Of a stretch of DNA of 64,000 bases, positions 46,967 to 57,013 are shown in pieces. The stretch spans positions 62,001 through 126,000 of the forward strand of contig NZ_KB976987.1 of the NCBI RefSeq assembly GCF_000399685.1, given 5' to 3'. The first letter of the stretch is position 1, and every line of letters begins with the position of its first letter. The notes under the pieces were generated by a model. The model ran no database searches and was not told the origin of the DNA. It saw only the letters and a list, made by a program, of their open reading frames with translations. The DNA is from Acinetobacter pittii ANC 4050 (GTDB lineage: Bacteria; Pseudomonadota; Gammaproteobacteria; Pseudomonadales; Moraxellaceae). The translations under genes were made by a program, and so were the position numbers.

Positions 46967-47776
46967 ATGTCAATGAAACCAGTTATACACTTTGCTCATG
47001 CCAATGGCGTACCATCAAAAGTGTATCAAAAACTGTTTGACCAATTGAAAGGGGAATATGACGTTATTTATGTTCCCTTGATTGGTCCTGATAAGCGCTA
47101 TCCTGTGACGAATCATTGGCCTGCTTTAGTTGACCAGGTTATTGATAGTATTGTGCGTCAAGCGAAAGGACGTAAAGTCATTGGACTGGGCCATTCTCTT
47201 GGTTCGGTTTTAACATTGATGGCCTCTTTCCGACGTCCTGAACTTTTCTCTCAAGTCATTATGTTAGATCCGCCTCTTATTTTAGGAAGATATTCATTTG
47301 CTTTTCATATGGCAAAATTATTTCGTCCTAAATTAGTTGATGCAATGACACCAGCGGGTTTATCTGCACGTCGCCGTGAACATTGGGAATCGAGAGAACA
47401 GGCTGCTGAATTACTACGTCCTAAAGGATTTTACAAAGATTTTGATGAAGATTGTTTCCAAGCTTATATTGATTATGCTTTGAAAGAGGATTCGGTTCGC
47501 GGTGGAGTAACTTTAACCATTTCCCGTGAAGATGAAGTTGCGATTTTCCGTAAAAATCCTTCTTGGTGGTGGTTACCTATGCCAAAACCTAAGATGCCTG
47601 TGCATTTAGTTGTGGGCAAAGAAAGTGCTTTTTTAAAAAGAGGCTTTCCTCAAATGGCAAAGCGGAAAATGGGTATCCCATTTACTGTGGTTGAAGGAGG
47701 GCATATGTTTCCACTAGAGCATCCTATCGACACAGTAAACTCTATAAAGAAATTGATTCATCAACAGCTAAATTAA
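46967..47776 (+). CDS. Alpha/beta hydrolase
   Basis: 269 aa. The oxyanion segment HFAHANGVPSKVY, nucleophile elbow GLGHSLGSV (Ser about residue 76) and catalytic His in EGGHMFPLEHP are seen; the acid is probably Asp or Glu in VGKES. Cytoplasmic, substrate unknown. Likely co-transcribed with sppA and closed by a strong terminator. Confidence 0.88.
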   Translation: MSMKPVIHFAHANGVPSKVYQKLFDQLKGEYDVIYVPLIGPDKRYPVTNHWPALVDQVIDSIVRQAKGRKVIGLGHSLGSVLTLMASFRRPELFSQVIMLDPPLILGRYSFAFHMAKLFRPKLVDAMTPAGLSARRREHWESREQAAELLRPKGFYKDFDEDCFQAYIDYALKEDSVRGGVTLTISREDEVAIFRKNPSWWWLPMPKPKMPVHLVVGKESAFLKRGFPQMAKRKMGIPFTVVEGGHMFPLEHPIDTVNSIKKLIHQQLN

Positions 47777-47789
47777 TTTTTAAACATAT

Positions 47790-47819
47790 AAAAAAGGACA
47801 TGCCAGCATGTCCTTTTTT
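47790..47819. terminator. Bidirectional terminator between hydrolase and purN
   Basis: AAAAAGGACATGC and GCATGTCCTTTTT pair with almost no loop, flanked by A and T tracts, between convergent genes. Confidence 0.9.
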
Positions 47820-47844
47820 ATTTTTTGTTTGTTAGTAAAAGATT

Positions 47845-48474
47845 TTACCAACTTGCAAAACGAATAGGGTCTTTTAGAACTTGATTACGGAAATAGGCTT
47901 GTCCATCTTTCCAAGTAAGTTGACCGTTACACAACCACTCTGCAACTTGTGGGTAGATAAAATGCTCAAGTGTATGGACTCGATCTGCTAATGAAGCAGC
48001 AGTATCATGTTCTTTAACTGATATAGCTGATTGGGCTATAGATTGACCAGAATCCAGTTCAGCAGTTACAAAGTGCACGGTACAACCATGTAAACGATCA
48101 CCTGTGTTTAAAACACGTTGATGCGTATTCACACCTTTGTAAGCTGGAAGAAGCGAGGGATGTATATTCAGCATTTTCCCTTGCCATTTGTTGACAAAGG
48201 TTGGCGTTAAGATACGCATGAAGCCAGCTAAAATAACTACATCTACTTCCCAAGCTAAGAGTTGCTGATGCATTGCTTCATCAAACACTTCACGAGTTGG
48301 AAAGTCTTTATGGGAGATAACAGCGGTAGCAATATTAGCTTTTTGAGCGCGCTCTAAGGCATAAGCATCTGCTTTATTAGACAGTACACCTACAATTTGC
48401 CCTGATAGATTTGCATCTATCAAGGCTTGTAAATTACTGCCGTTCCCAGAGACTAGAACAGCAATTTTTATCAT
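47845..48474 (-). CDS. purN: Phosphoribosylglycinamide formyltransferase PurN
   Basis: 209 aa. Transfers formyl from 10-formyltetrahydrofolate to GAR, third step of purine synthesis. N-terminal [16 protein letters not shown], catalytic Asn-His in [13 protein letters not shown] and Asp in [11 protein letters not shown]. Starts inside the purM stop (ATGA overlap), so the two are coupled. Confidence 0.96.
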   Translation of the reverse strand: MIKIAVLVSGNGSNLQALIDANLSGQIVGVLSNKADAYALERAQKANIATAVISHKDFPTREVFDEAMHQQLLAWEVDVVILAGFMRILTPTFVNKWQGKMLNIHPSLLPAYKGVNTHQRVLNTGDRLHGCTVHFVTAELDSGQSIAQSAISVKEHDTAASLADRVHTLEHFIYPQVAEWLCNGQLTWKDGQAYFRNQVLKDPIRFASW

Positions 48475-49541
48475 GCAAAGATCACACGAATTTTTTCGTC
48501 TGCACCTTCTACTGATTCAGCATTTTCTTGGATATGACCAATCTTCCAAGCTTTTTCGCCTTGCGCATTAAGCACTTCAATGGCTTTTTCAGCATCATTT
48601 GCATCAACCGCAATAACCATACCTACGCCACAGTTAAAAGTACGGTACATTTCAAAGCGTTCTACATTGCCTTCGCGTTGTAGAAGTTGGAATAATTCAG
48701 ACCATTCCCAAGAAGACTCATCAATTACTGCTTGTGCACCATTTGGTAATACGCGAGGTAAGTTACCTGGTAAACCGCCACCAGTAATATGTGCCATAGC
48801 ATGAACATCAACTTGTTTGCAGAGTTCAAGAACTGGTTTTACATAAATACGAGTTGGTTCCATTGCTACATCAGCAAGAGGACGACCATCAATTATTTGA
48901 GTTAAATCAACATTTTTAACATCTAAAATTTTACGTAGTAATGAATAACCATTTGAGTGAGCACCACTTGATGCAACACCGATAAGTACATCACCAGATT
49001 TTACTTTAGAGCCATCAATAATTTTGCTTTGTTCAACGACACCCACGGCAAAACCAGCAAGATCGTAATCTTCGCCTTCATACATGCCTGGCATTTCTGC
49101 GGTTTCACCACCTACAAGTGCACAACCTGCAAGTTCACAACCTTTACCAATACCAGTAACAACATTTGCAGCAACGTCAACATTTAAGTGACCAGTCGCG
49201 TAATAATCAAGGAAGAATAATGGTTCTGCGCCACAAACTAAAAGGTCATTTACACACATAGCCACAAGGTCTTGGCCAATTGTGTCATGACGATTGAGAT
49301 TAAGTGCCAAACGTAATTTAGTTCCTACACCGTCAGTTCCAGAAACTAAAACAGGCTCTTCATAACCTTTAGGAATTTTGCATAGTGCACCAAAGCCACC
49401 AAGTCCGCCCATTACTTCAGGACGACTTGTACGTTTAGCGACTGACTTGATACGATCGACCAGTGCGTCGCCCGCTTCAATGTCAACACCCGCATCTTTG
49501 TAGCTTAAACCGGTATTTGGGGTAGAAGTTGAGTTGCTCAT
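48471..49541 (-). CDS. purM: Phosphoribosylformylglycinamidine cyclo-ligase PurM
   Basis: 356 aa. Makes AIR from FGAM with ATP, fifth step of purine synthesis. Seen are [56 protein letters not shown] and [17 protein letters not shown] lies about 11 bases before the ATG. First gene of purMN. The neighbouring order purMN / PerM / hda is conserved among gammaproteobacteria. Confidence 0.97.
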   Translation of the reverse strand: MSNSTSTPNTGLSYKDAGVDIEAGDALVDRIKSVAKRTSRPEVMGGLGGFGALCKIPKGYEEPVLVSGTDGVGTKLRLALNLNRHDTIGQDLVAMCVNDLLVCGAEPLFFLDYYATGHLNVDVAANVVTGIGKGCELAGCALVGGETAEMPGMYEGEDYDLAGFAVGVVEQSKIIDGSKVKSGDVLIGVASSGAHSNGYSLLRKILDVKNVDLTQIIDGRPLADVAMEPTRIYVKPVLELCKQVDVHAMAHITGGGLPGNLPRVLPNGAQAVIDESSWEWSELFQLLQREGNVERFEMYRTFNCGVGMVIAVDANDAEKAIEVLNAQGEKAWKIGHIQENAESVEGADEKIRVIFA

Positions 49542-49676
49542 AAATGAAGTCTCCGCATTGGCGGCAGATTATAACCTGAATATACGAAACTCTTATGTTA
49601 TTTATGCTCGAAAATGCTATCTTTAATAAAAATATTTTTTCATTTATAACGATTAAATCAAAAAAGGCTAGATTTT

Positions 49677-50870
49677 ATGCAAGATCGTATACTGCGCCGT
49701 ATTTTTTTACTCGCAGGTATTGTATTGCTGGTATGGGTGTTGTACTTACTCAAGCCTGTAGTCATTCCTTTTATCGGTGCTTTTTTCCTCGCTTATTTAT
49801 TCAGTCCACTTGTTGATGTGCTGGTAAAAATGAAATTGCCTCGCTGGTTGGCAATTAGCATGGTATTTGTGGGAATAGGCGTAACCCTAACTATTGCACT
49901 TTGGTATTTAGTTCCACTGATTTGGAAACAATTAGTTTATGCCCGAGATAGTATTCCAGCAGGCATTCACTGGATTAATGCTACTTTTTTACCTTGGGTA
50001 TCTTCGACATTTAATGTCCAGCAAATGGAAATTGACACCGAGCAGTTGTCTAAAGCCGTGATGGAATATGTCCAAACCAATTATAGTGCAGACAGCATTC
50101 AGGCAGTGTTATTAAAATTGGCTCAATCGGGTTTGAATTTTATTCAGATTGGTGGGACAGTTGTTTTAATTCCTATTATTGCCTTCTATTTCTTGCTTGA
50201 TTGGGAACGTATGTTACAAAACTTACGTCGTCTCATTCCGCGTCCATATGAAGCAACTACTTTACAGATCGTTGGCGAATGCCATAGCGTTTTAGGAGCA
50301 TTTGTTAAAGGTCAGTTTCTCGTCATGCTATTGCTTGGCGTAGTCTATGCAGTTGGTTTGCAGCTCATTGGTTTGGAAGTTGGTCTTATTATTGGTATGG
50401 TGGCCGGCCTTGCCAGTATTATTCCTTATTTAGGATTTGCCGTAGGTATTATTGCAGCTGTTATTGCTAGCTTGTTCCAATTCGGATTGGATTGGATGCA
50501 TCTATTACTGGTTGGTGTAGTTTTTATGATTGGCCAAGCGGTAGAAGGCTATATTCTACAGCCATTCCTATTGGGCGATAAAATTGGTCTATCTCCTGTA
50601 GCAGTTGTTTTTGCAGTATTGGCAGGTGCACAGCTTGCAGGTTTCTTAGGAATGTTAATTGCTTTGCCGGTTGCAGCTGTTATTGTGGTGTTGTTGAAGC
50701 ATTTAAGAGAGAATTATGAAAGAAGCTCACTTTATGCTCCACCTTCTACATTAGTGATCCAACATGGCGATATTGAGCAAATTCATGTACAAACTGAGAG
50801 CACTAAGCTTGATCTTGAAGTTAAAACACAGCAAGATACAGATGAACTGAAATCCCCTAACCAGAAATAA
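49677..50870 (+). CDS. AI-2E/PerM family membrane protein
   Basis: 397 aa with about eight membrane helices. It begins with RIFLLAGIVLLVWVLYLLKPVVIPFIGAFFLAYLFSPLVD and contains the C-terminal helix cluster YLGFAVGIIAAVIAS and GYILQPFLLGDKIGLSPV, typical of the family. Some members export autoinducer-2 or act as ion antiporters; no specific function can be assigned here. Twenty bases precede hda on the same strand. Confidence 0.9.
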   Translation: MQDRILRRIFLLAGIVLLVWVLYLLKPVVIPFIGAFFLAYLFSPLVDVLVKMKLPRWLAISMVFVGIGVTLTIALWYLVPLIWKQLVYARDSIPAGIHWINATFLPWVSSTFNVQQMEIDTEQLSKAVMEYVQTNYSADSIQAVLLKLAQSGLNFIQIGGTVVLIPIIAFYFLLDWERMLQNLRRLIPRPYEATTLQIVGECHSVLGAFVKGQFLVMLLLGVVYAVGLQLIGLEVGLIIGMVAGLASIIPYLGFAVGIIAAVIASLFQFGLDWMHLLLVGVVFMIGQAVEGYILQPFLLGDKIGLSPVAVVFAVLAGAQLAGFLGMLIALPVAAVIVVLLKHLRENYERSSLYAPPSTLVIQHGDIEQIHVQTESTKLDLEVKTQQDTDELKSPNQK

Positions 50871-50890
50871 TTTCAAGGTTAATTCAATAT

Positions 50891-51589
50891 ATGCGTCAAC
50901 TCCAACTGGATATAGAACCTCAACTTGATGCCCGAATCAGTGATTTTTCGGGACCGGGTTGGGGGCATGTAGTTGATGCCGTGCGTCAATTACATGCTGG
51001 TCTGGTGAGTAGATTTTATATCTACGGTGGAGCAGGGACAGGAAAGAGTCACTTACTTTCTGCAATTTGTGATTCTTATTTAGAATTAGGCAAATCTGCG
51101 ATTAAAGTCTCTTTGCTTGAACTACTTGATGCTCCTATTGAAGCTATTACTTCTTTAGAACATTATGACCTTGTTGCTTTGGATGATATTGAATCAATTA
51201 GTGGCGTACCTCACTGGCAAAAAGCTGTTTTTCATTTAATGAATAATCACGAAGGACAACTTGTATTTTCTTCGCGTGTAGCACCGATCGAATTAAAGCT
51301 TGAATTGCCAGACTTACAGTCACGACTTACACAGGCAGTTAGTGTAAAAGTGCCGAGTGGAAGTTTATATGCAGACCGCTATGCCTTGGTTACATCTGTA
51401 ATGGCTAGACGTGGTATCCACTTCGATCAGCAAATTGTTGACTACTTATTATTACATGGTCCTCATCAAGCATCTCTTTTACTAAAGACTGTTGCGCAGT
51501 TGGAAAAGTTGCTCAAAGGTGAAAAAACAAAACTATCTAATGCGACTTTAAGGCAAATTTATGCTTTGATTGATGAGTATCAACAATAA
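50891..51589 (+). CDS. hda: DnaA regulatory inactivator Hda
   Basis: 232 aa. AAA+ protein which, with the beta clamp, stimulates ATP hydrolysis by DnaA and so prevents over-initiation of replication. It starts MRQLQLDIEPQL, which contains the clamp-binding QLxLxI-type motif, followed by Walker A YGGAGTGKSHLL, Walker B LVALDDIE, sensor SSRVAPIEL and the DLQSRL arginine-finger box. Lacks the DnaA DNA-binding domain. Downstream of the PerM-type gene. Confidence 0.94.
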   Translation: MRQLQLDIEPQLDARISDFSGPGWGHVVDAVRQLHAGLVSRFYIYGGAGTGKSHLLSAICDSYLELGKSAIKVSLLELLDAPIEAITSLEHYDLVALDDIESISGVPHWQKAVFHLMNNHEGQLVFSSRVAPIELKLELPDLQSRLTQAVSVKVPSGSLYADRYALVTSVMARRGIHFDQQIVDYLLLHGPHQASLLLKTVAQLEKLLKGEKTKLSNATLRQIYALIDEYQQ

Positions 51590-51915
51590 AATTTTTACCT
51601 TAAGTTTGCTATTTTGCCTAAATTTATTTCATATAATTAAAGAATTTCTTTCTAGACAGAATTGTTTTTCATTTCAGAATAAATAGTTGTATTTATAACT
51701 TCTAATTTTTAATAAGCTAGCTTTTTGTATTAAAAAAACTTTTTTTAACTATAAAGCTTTTTGTAATTTAGCTCAAAAATGACTCTATAGACCGATCAAA
51801 AAGTCTTGAGAAATTCTACTTCCTGTGACAAAGTACGCACAAAGGATGCGGTTGCAAAAGCGGAAATTTTGCAATTTTGACAAAGAAAAATGAAAAAAGA
51901 TGTAAGGAGATGGGT
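51590..51915. other. Intergenic region before the GlyGly-CTERM genes
   Basis: About 326 AT-rich bases. AAGGAG at 51903-51908 is the ribosome site for the next gene. No hairpin with a GC-rich stem was found after hda, so readthrough from hda is possible. Otherwise nothing recognised. Confidence 0.4.
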
Positions 51916-53769
51916 ATGCTCAAACGGAGCATTGCTTTTGCTTTATTGGCTATTGCTGGACACGCTTATTCTGCCGATATTCAAGTTACAACTACAACTG
52001 ATGAAGACGTCGATAACAAGGTCTGTTCATTACGTGAAGCAATACAATTTCTAAAATATCGCGCATCTTCCAATGCTGCTGATGTTGAAAAATATGCAAA
52101 CGGTTATAATGGTTGCGGAAATAAAGATGCTTCATCAAATATCATTTTGCAGCGTGATAAAGAATATACTTTAAATAAAAGTATAGTAATTACTGTTCCT
52201 GTAGCTATTAGTACAGCAAAAAATGATTCTACTCTGGTTGAGGAAGGAGCACCCAACTCTCATAATGCAACTATTAAAATGGTCGGTACGGATCAACTAT
52301 TCCGTATAGATGATGGTAGTGTTGAAAAAGCTTCTTTTTCAGTTTTATTTGTTGATGTTAATTTAAAAGGTGCTGGCTCAAAGAGTGTAATACCTCAAGG
52401 TAACGGTGGATTAATTTATAATCATGAACAATTGGTTATTCAAAATTCGCGTTTAATGGATGGGTATGCAACAAATGGGGGAGCAATTTATAACGCTGGT
52501 AATTTATCAAATACTCCAAAAACAGCGGGTTCAGTAACGATTATTAATAGCCTGATGCAAAATAATAAAGCAAGTCAGGGAGGCATTTTATATACTGATA
52601 TGCCACTTTACTATGTTACGCAATCTGTGGTGCGTGATAATGAAGTGACTGCAGCAGATGGTGCATTATTTCATGCTGCAACTAAATTTGCAGATGAAAG
52701 TACGGGCGGATATTTAACTTCTCGTATCATTGGTTTGAGTAATAGTACAATTTTTCATAATAAAGGTAGTTTCATTGCCAATGTTCGTGATGGCATGGTA
52801 ATCAATAATATTACTCTTATTAAAAATGTGGGAGGCTTGTATTTTGATGCCCCACAAGGAAAAGCGTCTGTCTCTAATAGTATTTTAGTAGGCAACACAA
52901 CAAACTGTAAGGTATCTGCAACAGATAAAACGATTGTGCAAAGCAATTTAGTAACAACAGAATGTAATCGTAATGCTTCTGCAGAGTTACCAAATATTCT
53001 ATACCCTGCAAGTGAAAAACTAATTGCTGGAAATGCAGATGAAGGAACCTGTGATGTTCCACCAGCAGATGGTTTGTTATGTCCGTATTCAACACCGAGC
53101 AATAGCTTTTTAGGGTTCTTTAAACCAAGAGTTTTAGATAAATATACCAGTCTTTCGCAATCATTATTAATTAACAAAGGTCGTTTATATAGCGATGGGA
53201 CTTCTGTAGGTCTGGCGAGTTGTGAAAAACAAGATCAACGTGGAAAAAATCGAAGTGGTTATGATGAGTTGTGTGATTTAGGGGCAATTGAATTAATTAC
53301 TAACCGCGATGATATTAGTACACATGGCCAAGATATTAAATATGGCGAAATTGCCAAATTTAATATTGCCGATGTGGTAAGTGATGGAGAATTAGTTTCT
53401 CCACAAACATGCGAAAAAATGTTTGGAAAAAGAACAGATGGTCAAGCTTGGCAGTCAGGCTGTATGAAGATTATTCAAACAAGTACCCCATCTAAAGGAA
53501 CTTTGTCTATCGATGCTCAGGGAAATTTAACTTATGTTCCAAATGGAAACTGGCATGGAGCAGATGTATTTAACCTTTTAGTCGTTACTACTACCACACG
53601 TTTCAATAATGCTGCTGACGTTTACTTAACAATTCCAGTTCAAATTGTACAAGATCCACCCTCAGGTATTGAGGATAAGTCTGTAAGTGCGGGTGGTGGC
53701 GGAAGTGTAGGTGGTGGTTTAGTTTTTGGTCTATTTGGCTTAATTGCTCTAAGACGTTTAAAGTCATAA
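51916..53769 (+). CDS. CSLREA-domain surface protein with GlyGly-CTERM (rhombotarget A-like)
   Basis: 617 aa from the ATG at 51916, seven bases after AAGGAG. Signal peptide ([17 protein letters not shown]), then the CSLREA motif ([12 protein letters not shown], about residue 38). A parallel beta-helix-like central region of Asn/Gly/Ser repeats follows ([15 protein letters not shown]). Then comes a cadherin/Ig-like repeat ([20 protein letters not shown], about residue 535), and the C-terminus [25 protein letters not shown]. The last element is a GlyGly-CTERM signal: glycine run, membrane helix, basic end. By analogy it is cut by a rhombosortase and reaches the surface through type II secretion. 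No rhombosortase gene is in the window. Confidence 0.85.
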   Translation: MLKRSIAFALLAIAGHAYSADIQVTTTTDEDVDNKVCSLREAIQFLKYRASSNAADVEKYANGYNGCGNKDASSNIILQRDKEYTLNKSIVITVPVAISTAKNDSTLVEEGAPNSHNATIKMVGTDQLFRIDDGSVEKASFSVLFVDVNLKGAGSKSVIPQGNGGLIYNHEQLVIQNSRLMDGYATNGGAIYNAGNLSNTPKTAGSVTIINSLMQNNKASQGGILYTDMPLYYVTQSVVRDNEVTAADGALFHAATKFADESTGGYLTSRIIGLSNSTIFHNKGSFIANVRDGMVINNITLIKNVGGLYFDAPQGKASVSNSILVGNTTNCKVSATDKTIVQSNLVTTECNRNASAELPNILYPASEKLIAGNADEGTCDVPPADGLLCPYSTPSNSFLGFFKPRVLDKYTSLSQSLLINKGRLYSDGTSVGLASCEKQDQRGKNRSGYDELCDLGAIELITNRDDISTHGQDIKYGEIAKFNIADVVSDGELVSPQTCEKMFGKRTDGQAWQSGCMKIIQTSTPSKGTLSIDAQGNLTYVPNGNWHGADVFNLLVVTTTTRFNNAADVYLTIPVQIVQDPPSGIEDKSVSAGGGGSVGGGLVFGLFGLIALRRLKS

Positions 53770-53787
53770 TCAAGGATGATAAAGGCT

Positions 53788-56211
53788 ATGAAAAATTATA
53801 AAAAAGCTTTTTTAGCATTAGCTGTGATTGCTGCAATGCCGTTATTTGCAGATACCACGACTGGAAGAATTGATGTTACAACTTTTGACGATGAAGATGG
53901 TGAAAATACGAATGCCTGCTCGTTGCGTGAAGCAATAAAGACAGCTGAGCTACGTAAGTCATATGGTGGGTGTACCGTTATTGATACACGTGAAACTACA
54001 CAAAAATCGATTCAACTTAAAGCAGGAATTTATAATTTAACTAAAGAATTGGTTCCAAATGCCAATATTGCTATTTTTGGTGCTGATCCTGTAGATTGGC
54101 AGAAAAAAAGTGTATTAACCAATGATTATCCTGCACAACTTGAATTACAAACACGTATTAATGCTCAAGGTAAGTCACGCATTTTTAATACGACTACTTA
54201 TAAACAGCCGTTAAGCATAAATAATGTAATTCTTGAAAATGGTGTCACAACTGGTCAGGGTGGGGCAATTTATGCAGGTGCTGACATTGCTTTACAAAAT
54301 AGCCAAATTTTATCATCTCGGGCAACAAGCGGAGGGGCAATTTATTTAGCTTCACCGAATATTACTTTATCAGTGAATCATTCATTACTGAAAGGCAATA
54401 ACGCAACACAAGAAGGTAGTGTTTTATCAATGGGGTGTTTTAGTGACACCGTCTATGCGCCACGTACTATTACTCTTACATCAAATAGTATTGTGAATAA
54501 TGGTAATACAGCTACAACTAGTGTATTTGAATTTTGCGGTAAACCTACTGCGACATTATCGGTTAATACTATTGCACAAAATATAGCCAATAGTACTAAC
54601 GGCAGTATTATCAAGTTTACTGGTGATACCAATAATCCAGCCAATACATCAAGTATTTTAAGTTCAAGCAGTAGTTTAGTTCTCTTAAATAATACAATTG
54701 TTGAAAACAACGCGAATAGCACTTTCCTCTACGACAAACTGGGTACAAAAAAACTAAGTTTTAATGTATTGGCTTATAATAGCGGAAGTTATGCGTGTAA
54801 ATATCTTCTAGGGGCGGCGGCAGAGCAAAAGAGTGTAGGTTTAACGCTGAGTTTTAATGCGCTTGACTGGACATCTACGACAGCAAAATGTGATGTGCCA
54901 AAAGAATCTTTACCTGATGGTCAGACGAATATTAATATTAGTGGACAACCATTTAGTAGTGTACTAAGTCCACAGACTGTATCGGCCTATACAGGTTGGT
55001 TACCTATTTATTATCCAAAAGAGATTATTGATACTAAACAAGTAGATTTGGTTAATGTTGATCAAGATAGTAAAGGAAGTTGTGCCACAATTGACCAACG
55101 TGGTTTAAATCGTTTGGCAGACATTATCTCATATTATCAGCCAGAAAGTCGTAATAGTTGCGATATTGGTTCTGTCGAGTTAATGAAGCTGACTTCAGGT
55201 GATTTAGAGGATGTTAGTAATATTTCATTAACGACTTTAATTGATACTTATCAACAAAATTATGATTTATTTGATAATTATATTAAAGACCCTAAGACAC
55301 CTTCTAACTTTATTACTTACTATAAAGTACGTTTAGCGGAGTTTAAGAATCTAATTGATGCTACTAAGGCAAATCTTAAATATCGCGCAATTTATCTTGA
55401 TTTAAAGAACTATGATTTACCATTGCCGACAGAAGATGCTAATCATGTGCTGAAGTTCTTCAACCCAACTGATTATCGTATTACAACCGAGCCATTAGGT
55501 ATTGGGCAGATTGATAAAGGTGTTTATAACGTTACTAAAGAACCAAATTTGATGTGTGAATGGAATGCGACCTTACAACAAATTATTTTCTATCGTAAGG
55601 ATGATTCAGTAACTCAAGCTGGTAGTTATGTATATTGTAAATATACAATTACTACAGCCGATAATAAACTAAGCTCAAGCGGTTTGATTAAGGCTCGTTT
55701 TAATAATATTGAACCAGTTTCTGGCGATGGAACAATTACATTTAAATATCTTGCAAATGAAACTATTCCATTGAATTTACTTAAATATGCTAACGATGAT
55801 GGTGATGGGCCTGTAAATACGCTTTTAAAGCCTAAACCTCAATTTTGGGTAAATGAAAAGGGTGTAGAGTTACCAATTTATTTACCAAGCAAAACATCGA
55901 AAGATGGTATTTTTAAAGTAGTTAAAGCTGATCGAGAAGGGCCTTGTCCGGGTGATGATAAGGATAACACTTGTTATGGTGGAAATATCTATATTCAAGC
56001 AAATAACGTATTTAACACTTTTAATGACTCGTTAAGTTATAACGTTTATGATGCTGATGGGAAAATTTCACCTAAAGCTGGCGTAATAAACCTTGTAAGC
56101 ACTGCCACCACTACAGACGATACACGGGGTGGGGGCGGAGGTGGTAGCCTTGGAATTTTATCTTTGGCGTCCTTACTCGGTTTAGTAGCTTATAGACGCT
56201 ATCGTAAATAA
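53788..56211 (+). CDS. Second CSLREA/GlyGly-CTERM surface protein
   Basis: 807 aa from the ATG at 53788; an in-frame ATG at 53776 adds four residues and is equally possible. Signal peptide (KKAFLALAVIAAMPLFA), NACSLREAIKTAELRK near residue 40, then beta-helix-like Asn/Ser-rich repeats (GGAIYAGADIALQNSQIL), a middle helical stretch (about residues 475-560) absent from its neighbour, and the C-terminal signal RGGGGGGSLGILSLASLLGLVAYRRYRK. Tandem with the preceding gene (18-base gap), so the pair arose by duplication and diverged. Predicted secreted or surface-anchored; binding partner unknown. Confidence 0.84.
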   Translation: MKNYKKAFLALAVIAAMPLFADTTTGRIDVTTFDDEDGENTNACSLREAIKTAELRKSYGGCTVIDTRETTQKSIQLKAGIYNLTKELVPNANIAIFGADPVDWQKKSVLTNDYPAQLELQTRINAQGKSRIFNTTTYKQPLSINNVILENGVTTGQGGAIYAGADIALQNSQILSSRATSGGAIYLASPNITLSVNHSLLKGNNATQEGSVLSMGCFSDTVYAPRTITLTSNSIVNNGNTATTSVFEFCGKPTATLSVNTIAQNIANSTNGSIIKFTGDTNNPANTSSILSSSSSLVLLNNTIVENNANSTFLYDKLGTKKLSFNVLAYNSGSYACKYLLGAAAEQKSVGLTLSFNALDWTSTTAKCDVPKESLPDGQTNINISGQPFSSVLSPQTVSAYTGWLPIYYPKEIIDTKQVDLVNVDQDSKGSCATIDQRGLNRLADIISYYQPESRNSCDIGSVELMKLTSGDLEDVSNISLTTLIDTYQQNYDLFDNYIKDPKTPSNFITYYKVRLAEFKNLIDATKANLKYRAIYLDLKNYDLPLPTEDANHVLKFFNPTDYRITTEPLGIGQIDKGVYNVTKEPNLMCEWNATLQQIIFYRKDDSVTQAGSYVYCKYTITTADNKLSSSGLIKARFNNIEPVSGDGTITFKYLANETIPLNLLKYANDDGDGPVNTLLKPKPQFWVNEKGVELPIYLPSKTSKDGIFKVVKADREGPCPGDDKDNTCYGGNIYIQANNVFNTFNDSLSYNVYDADGKISPKAGVINLVSTATTTDDTRGGGGGGSLGILSLASLLGLVAYRRYRK

Positions 56212-56222
56212 ACCCAAAGAAT

Positions 56223-56251
56223 AAAAAGGCCTCCAATCGGAGGCTTTTTTA
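56223..56251 (+). terminator. Rho-independent terminator of the GlyGly-CTERM pair
   Basis: GCCTCC and GGAGGC pair around AATC with A/T tracts on both sides; 11 bases after the second gene's stop. Confidence 0.9.
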
Positions 56252-56313
56252 TAAGAAATGAAATCAAAATAATTGAGTGATTAGATTTCACTTTTTTAAT
56301 AACTCAACAATAT

Positions 56314-56703
56314 TTAGTGTTCTAAATACTTGTTCATATATTCTTCACGAATCGCCGTTCTTTCTTCACCATTTGCTTTGAGCATACGTTCACGTAAATC
56401 TTTACGTTCTTGAGTACTCATTTTTTGCCATGCTTCACGCATTTTTTGTTTTTCAGCTTCAGGAAGTTGAGTAAACCAGTCCATGCGTTGCTGTAAGTTG
56501 TTGCTCTGATTTGCTGGTAACTCTTTTAAACTCTGGTAACGTTTAATGACTGCACGTTGCTCTTCTTCAGAAAGAGCATCCCATGTGTCATCGACTTGTG
56601 CATTGGCATCTTTAGAAAAAATCCAAAAGCGTTCAAAACCTGCAAAACTTGTCTGCAAGAAACTTAATGAACACAGGATAAGTGCTAATTTTTTAGCTGC
56701 CAT
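56314..56703 (-). CDS. DUF3106-type periplasmic protein
   Basis: 129 aa from the ATG at 56703 (the frame extends to 56721). Signal peptide (KKLALILCSLSFLQTSFA), then a highly charged helical region with repeated W-(X)-L-(X)-E/P pattern: DTWDALSEEEQRAVIKRYQSLKEL, MDWFTQLPEAEKQKMREAWQKM and STQERKDLRERM, as in DUF3106 proteins. The role is unknown. Last gene of an operon with a sigma factor and a putative anti-sigma factor; it overlaps the latter by 11 bases, suggesting an envelope stress link (inference). Confidence 0.8.
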   Translation of the reverse strand: MAAKKLALILCSLSFLQTSFAGFERFWIFSKDANAQVDDTWDALSEEEQRAVIKRYQSLKELPANQSNNLQQRMDWFTQLPEAEKQKMREAWQKMSTQERKDLRERMLKANGEERTAIREEYMNKYLEH

Positions 56704-57013
56704 GTTGTACTTTATCCTCACCCAATACCATTAACATCTCTAAATCTTCTACCATTTGTGGAGATAATTTAGGATTTACGATGACTTGATTTTGTGGCTT
56801 ATCTACAATTTCGACTGAGTTTGGCAGGATTACAAAACCTGTAATTGCTGCAGCAAGTGCAAAACCAGTCATTTTCCAGACACTATAATAAGAGGCTGGT
56901 TTTTGTTGAATATGGTCAAGCACATGATTCATGACCACTGTTTTGTTTTTGTGGTGATCTGCCAAACTATCAAGTTTGGAGGTCACCTTTTTAGTGAAAT
57001 CATCATGATTCAT
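56693..57013 (-). CDS. Putative anti-sigma factor (single-pass membrane protein)
   Basis: 106 aa. N-terminal helical cytoplasmic part (DDFTKKVTSKLDSLADHHKN), one membrane helix (VWKMTGFALAAAITGFVILP, about residues 46-65) and a short periplasmic tail. The size, topology and place directly behind an ECF sigma gene (11-base overlap) are those of a small anti-sigma factor. No zinc-binding ASD motif (HxxxCxxC) is seen, so the assignment rests on context and topology. Confidence 0.6.
   Translation of the reverse strand: MNHDDFTKKVTSKLDSLADHHKNKTVVMNHVLDHIQQKPASYYSVWKMTGFALAAAITGFVILPNSVEIVDKPQNQVIVNPKLSPQMVEDLEMLMVLGEDKVQHGS

Noticed and set aside
51877..51915. Upstream TTG start for the first GlyGly-CTERM protein
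   Set aside because: It would add a charged leader in front of the signal peptide; AAGGAG at 51903-51908 points to the ATG at 51916.
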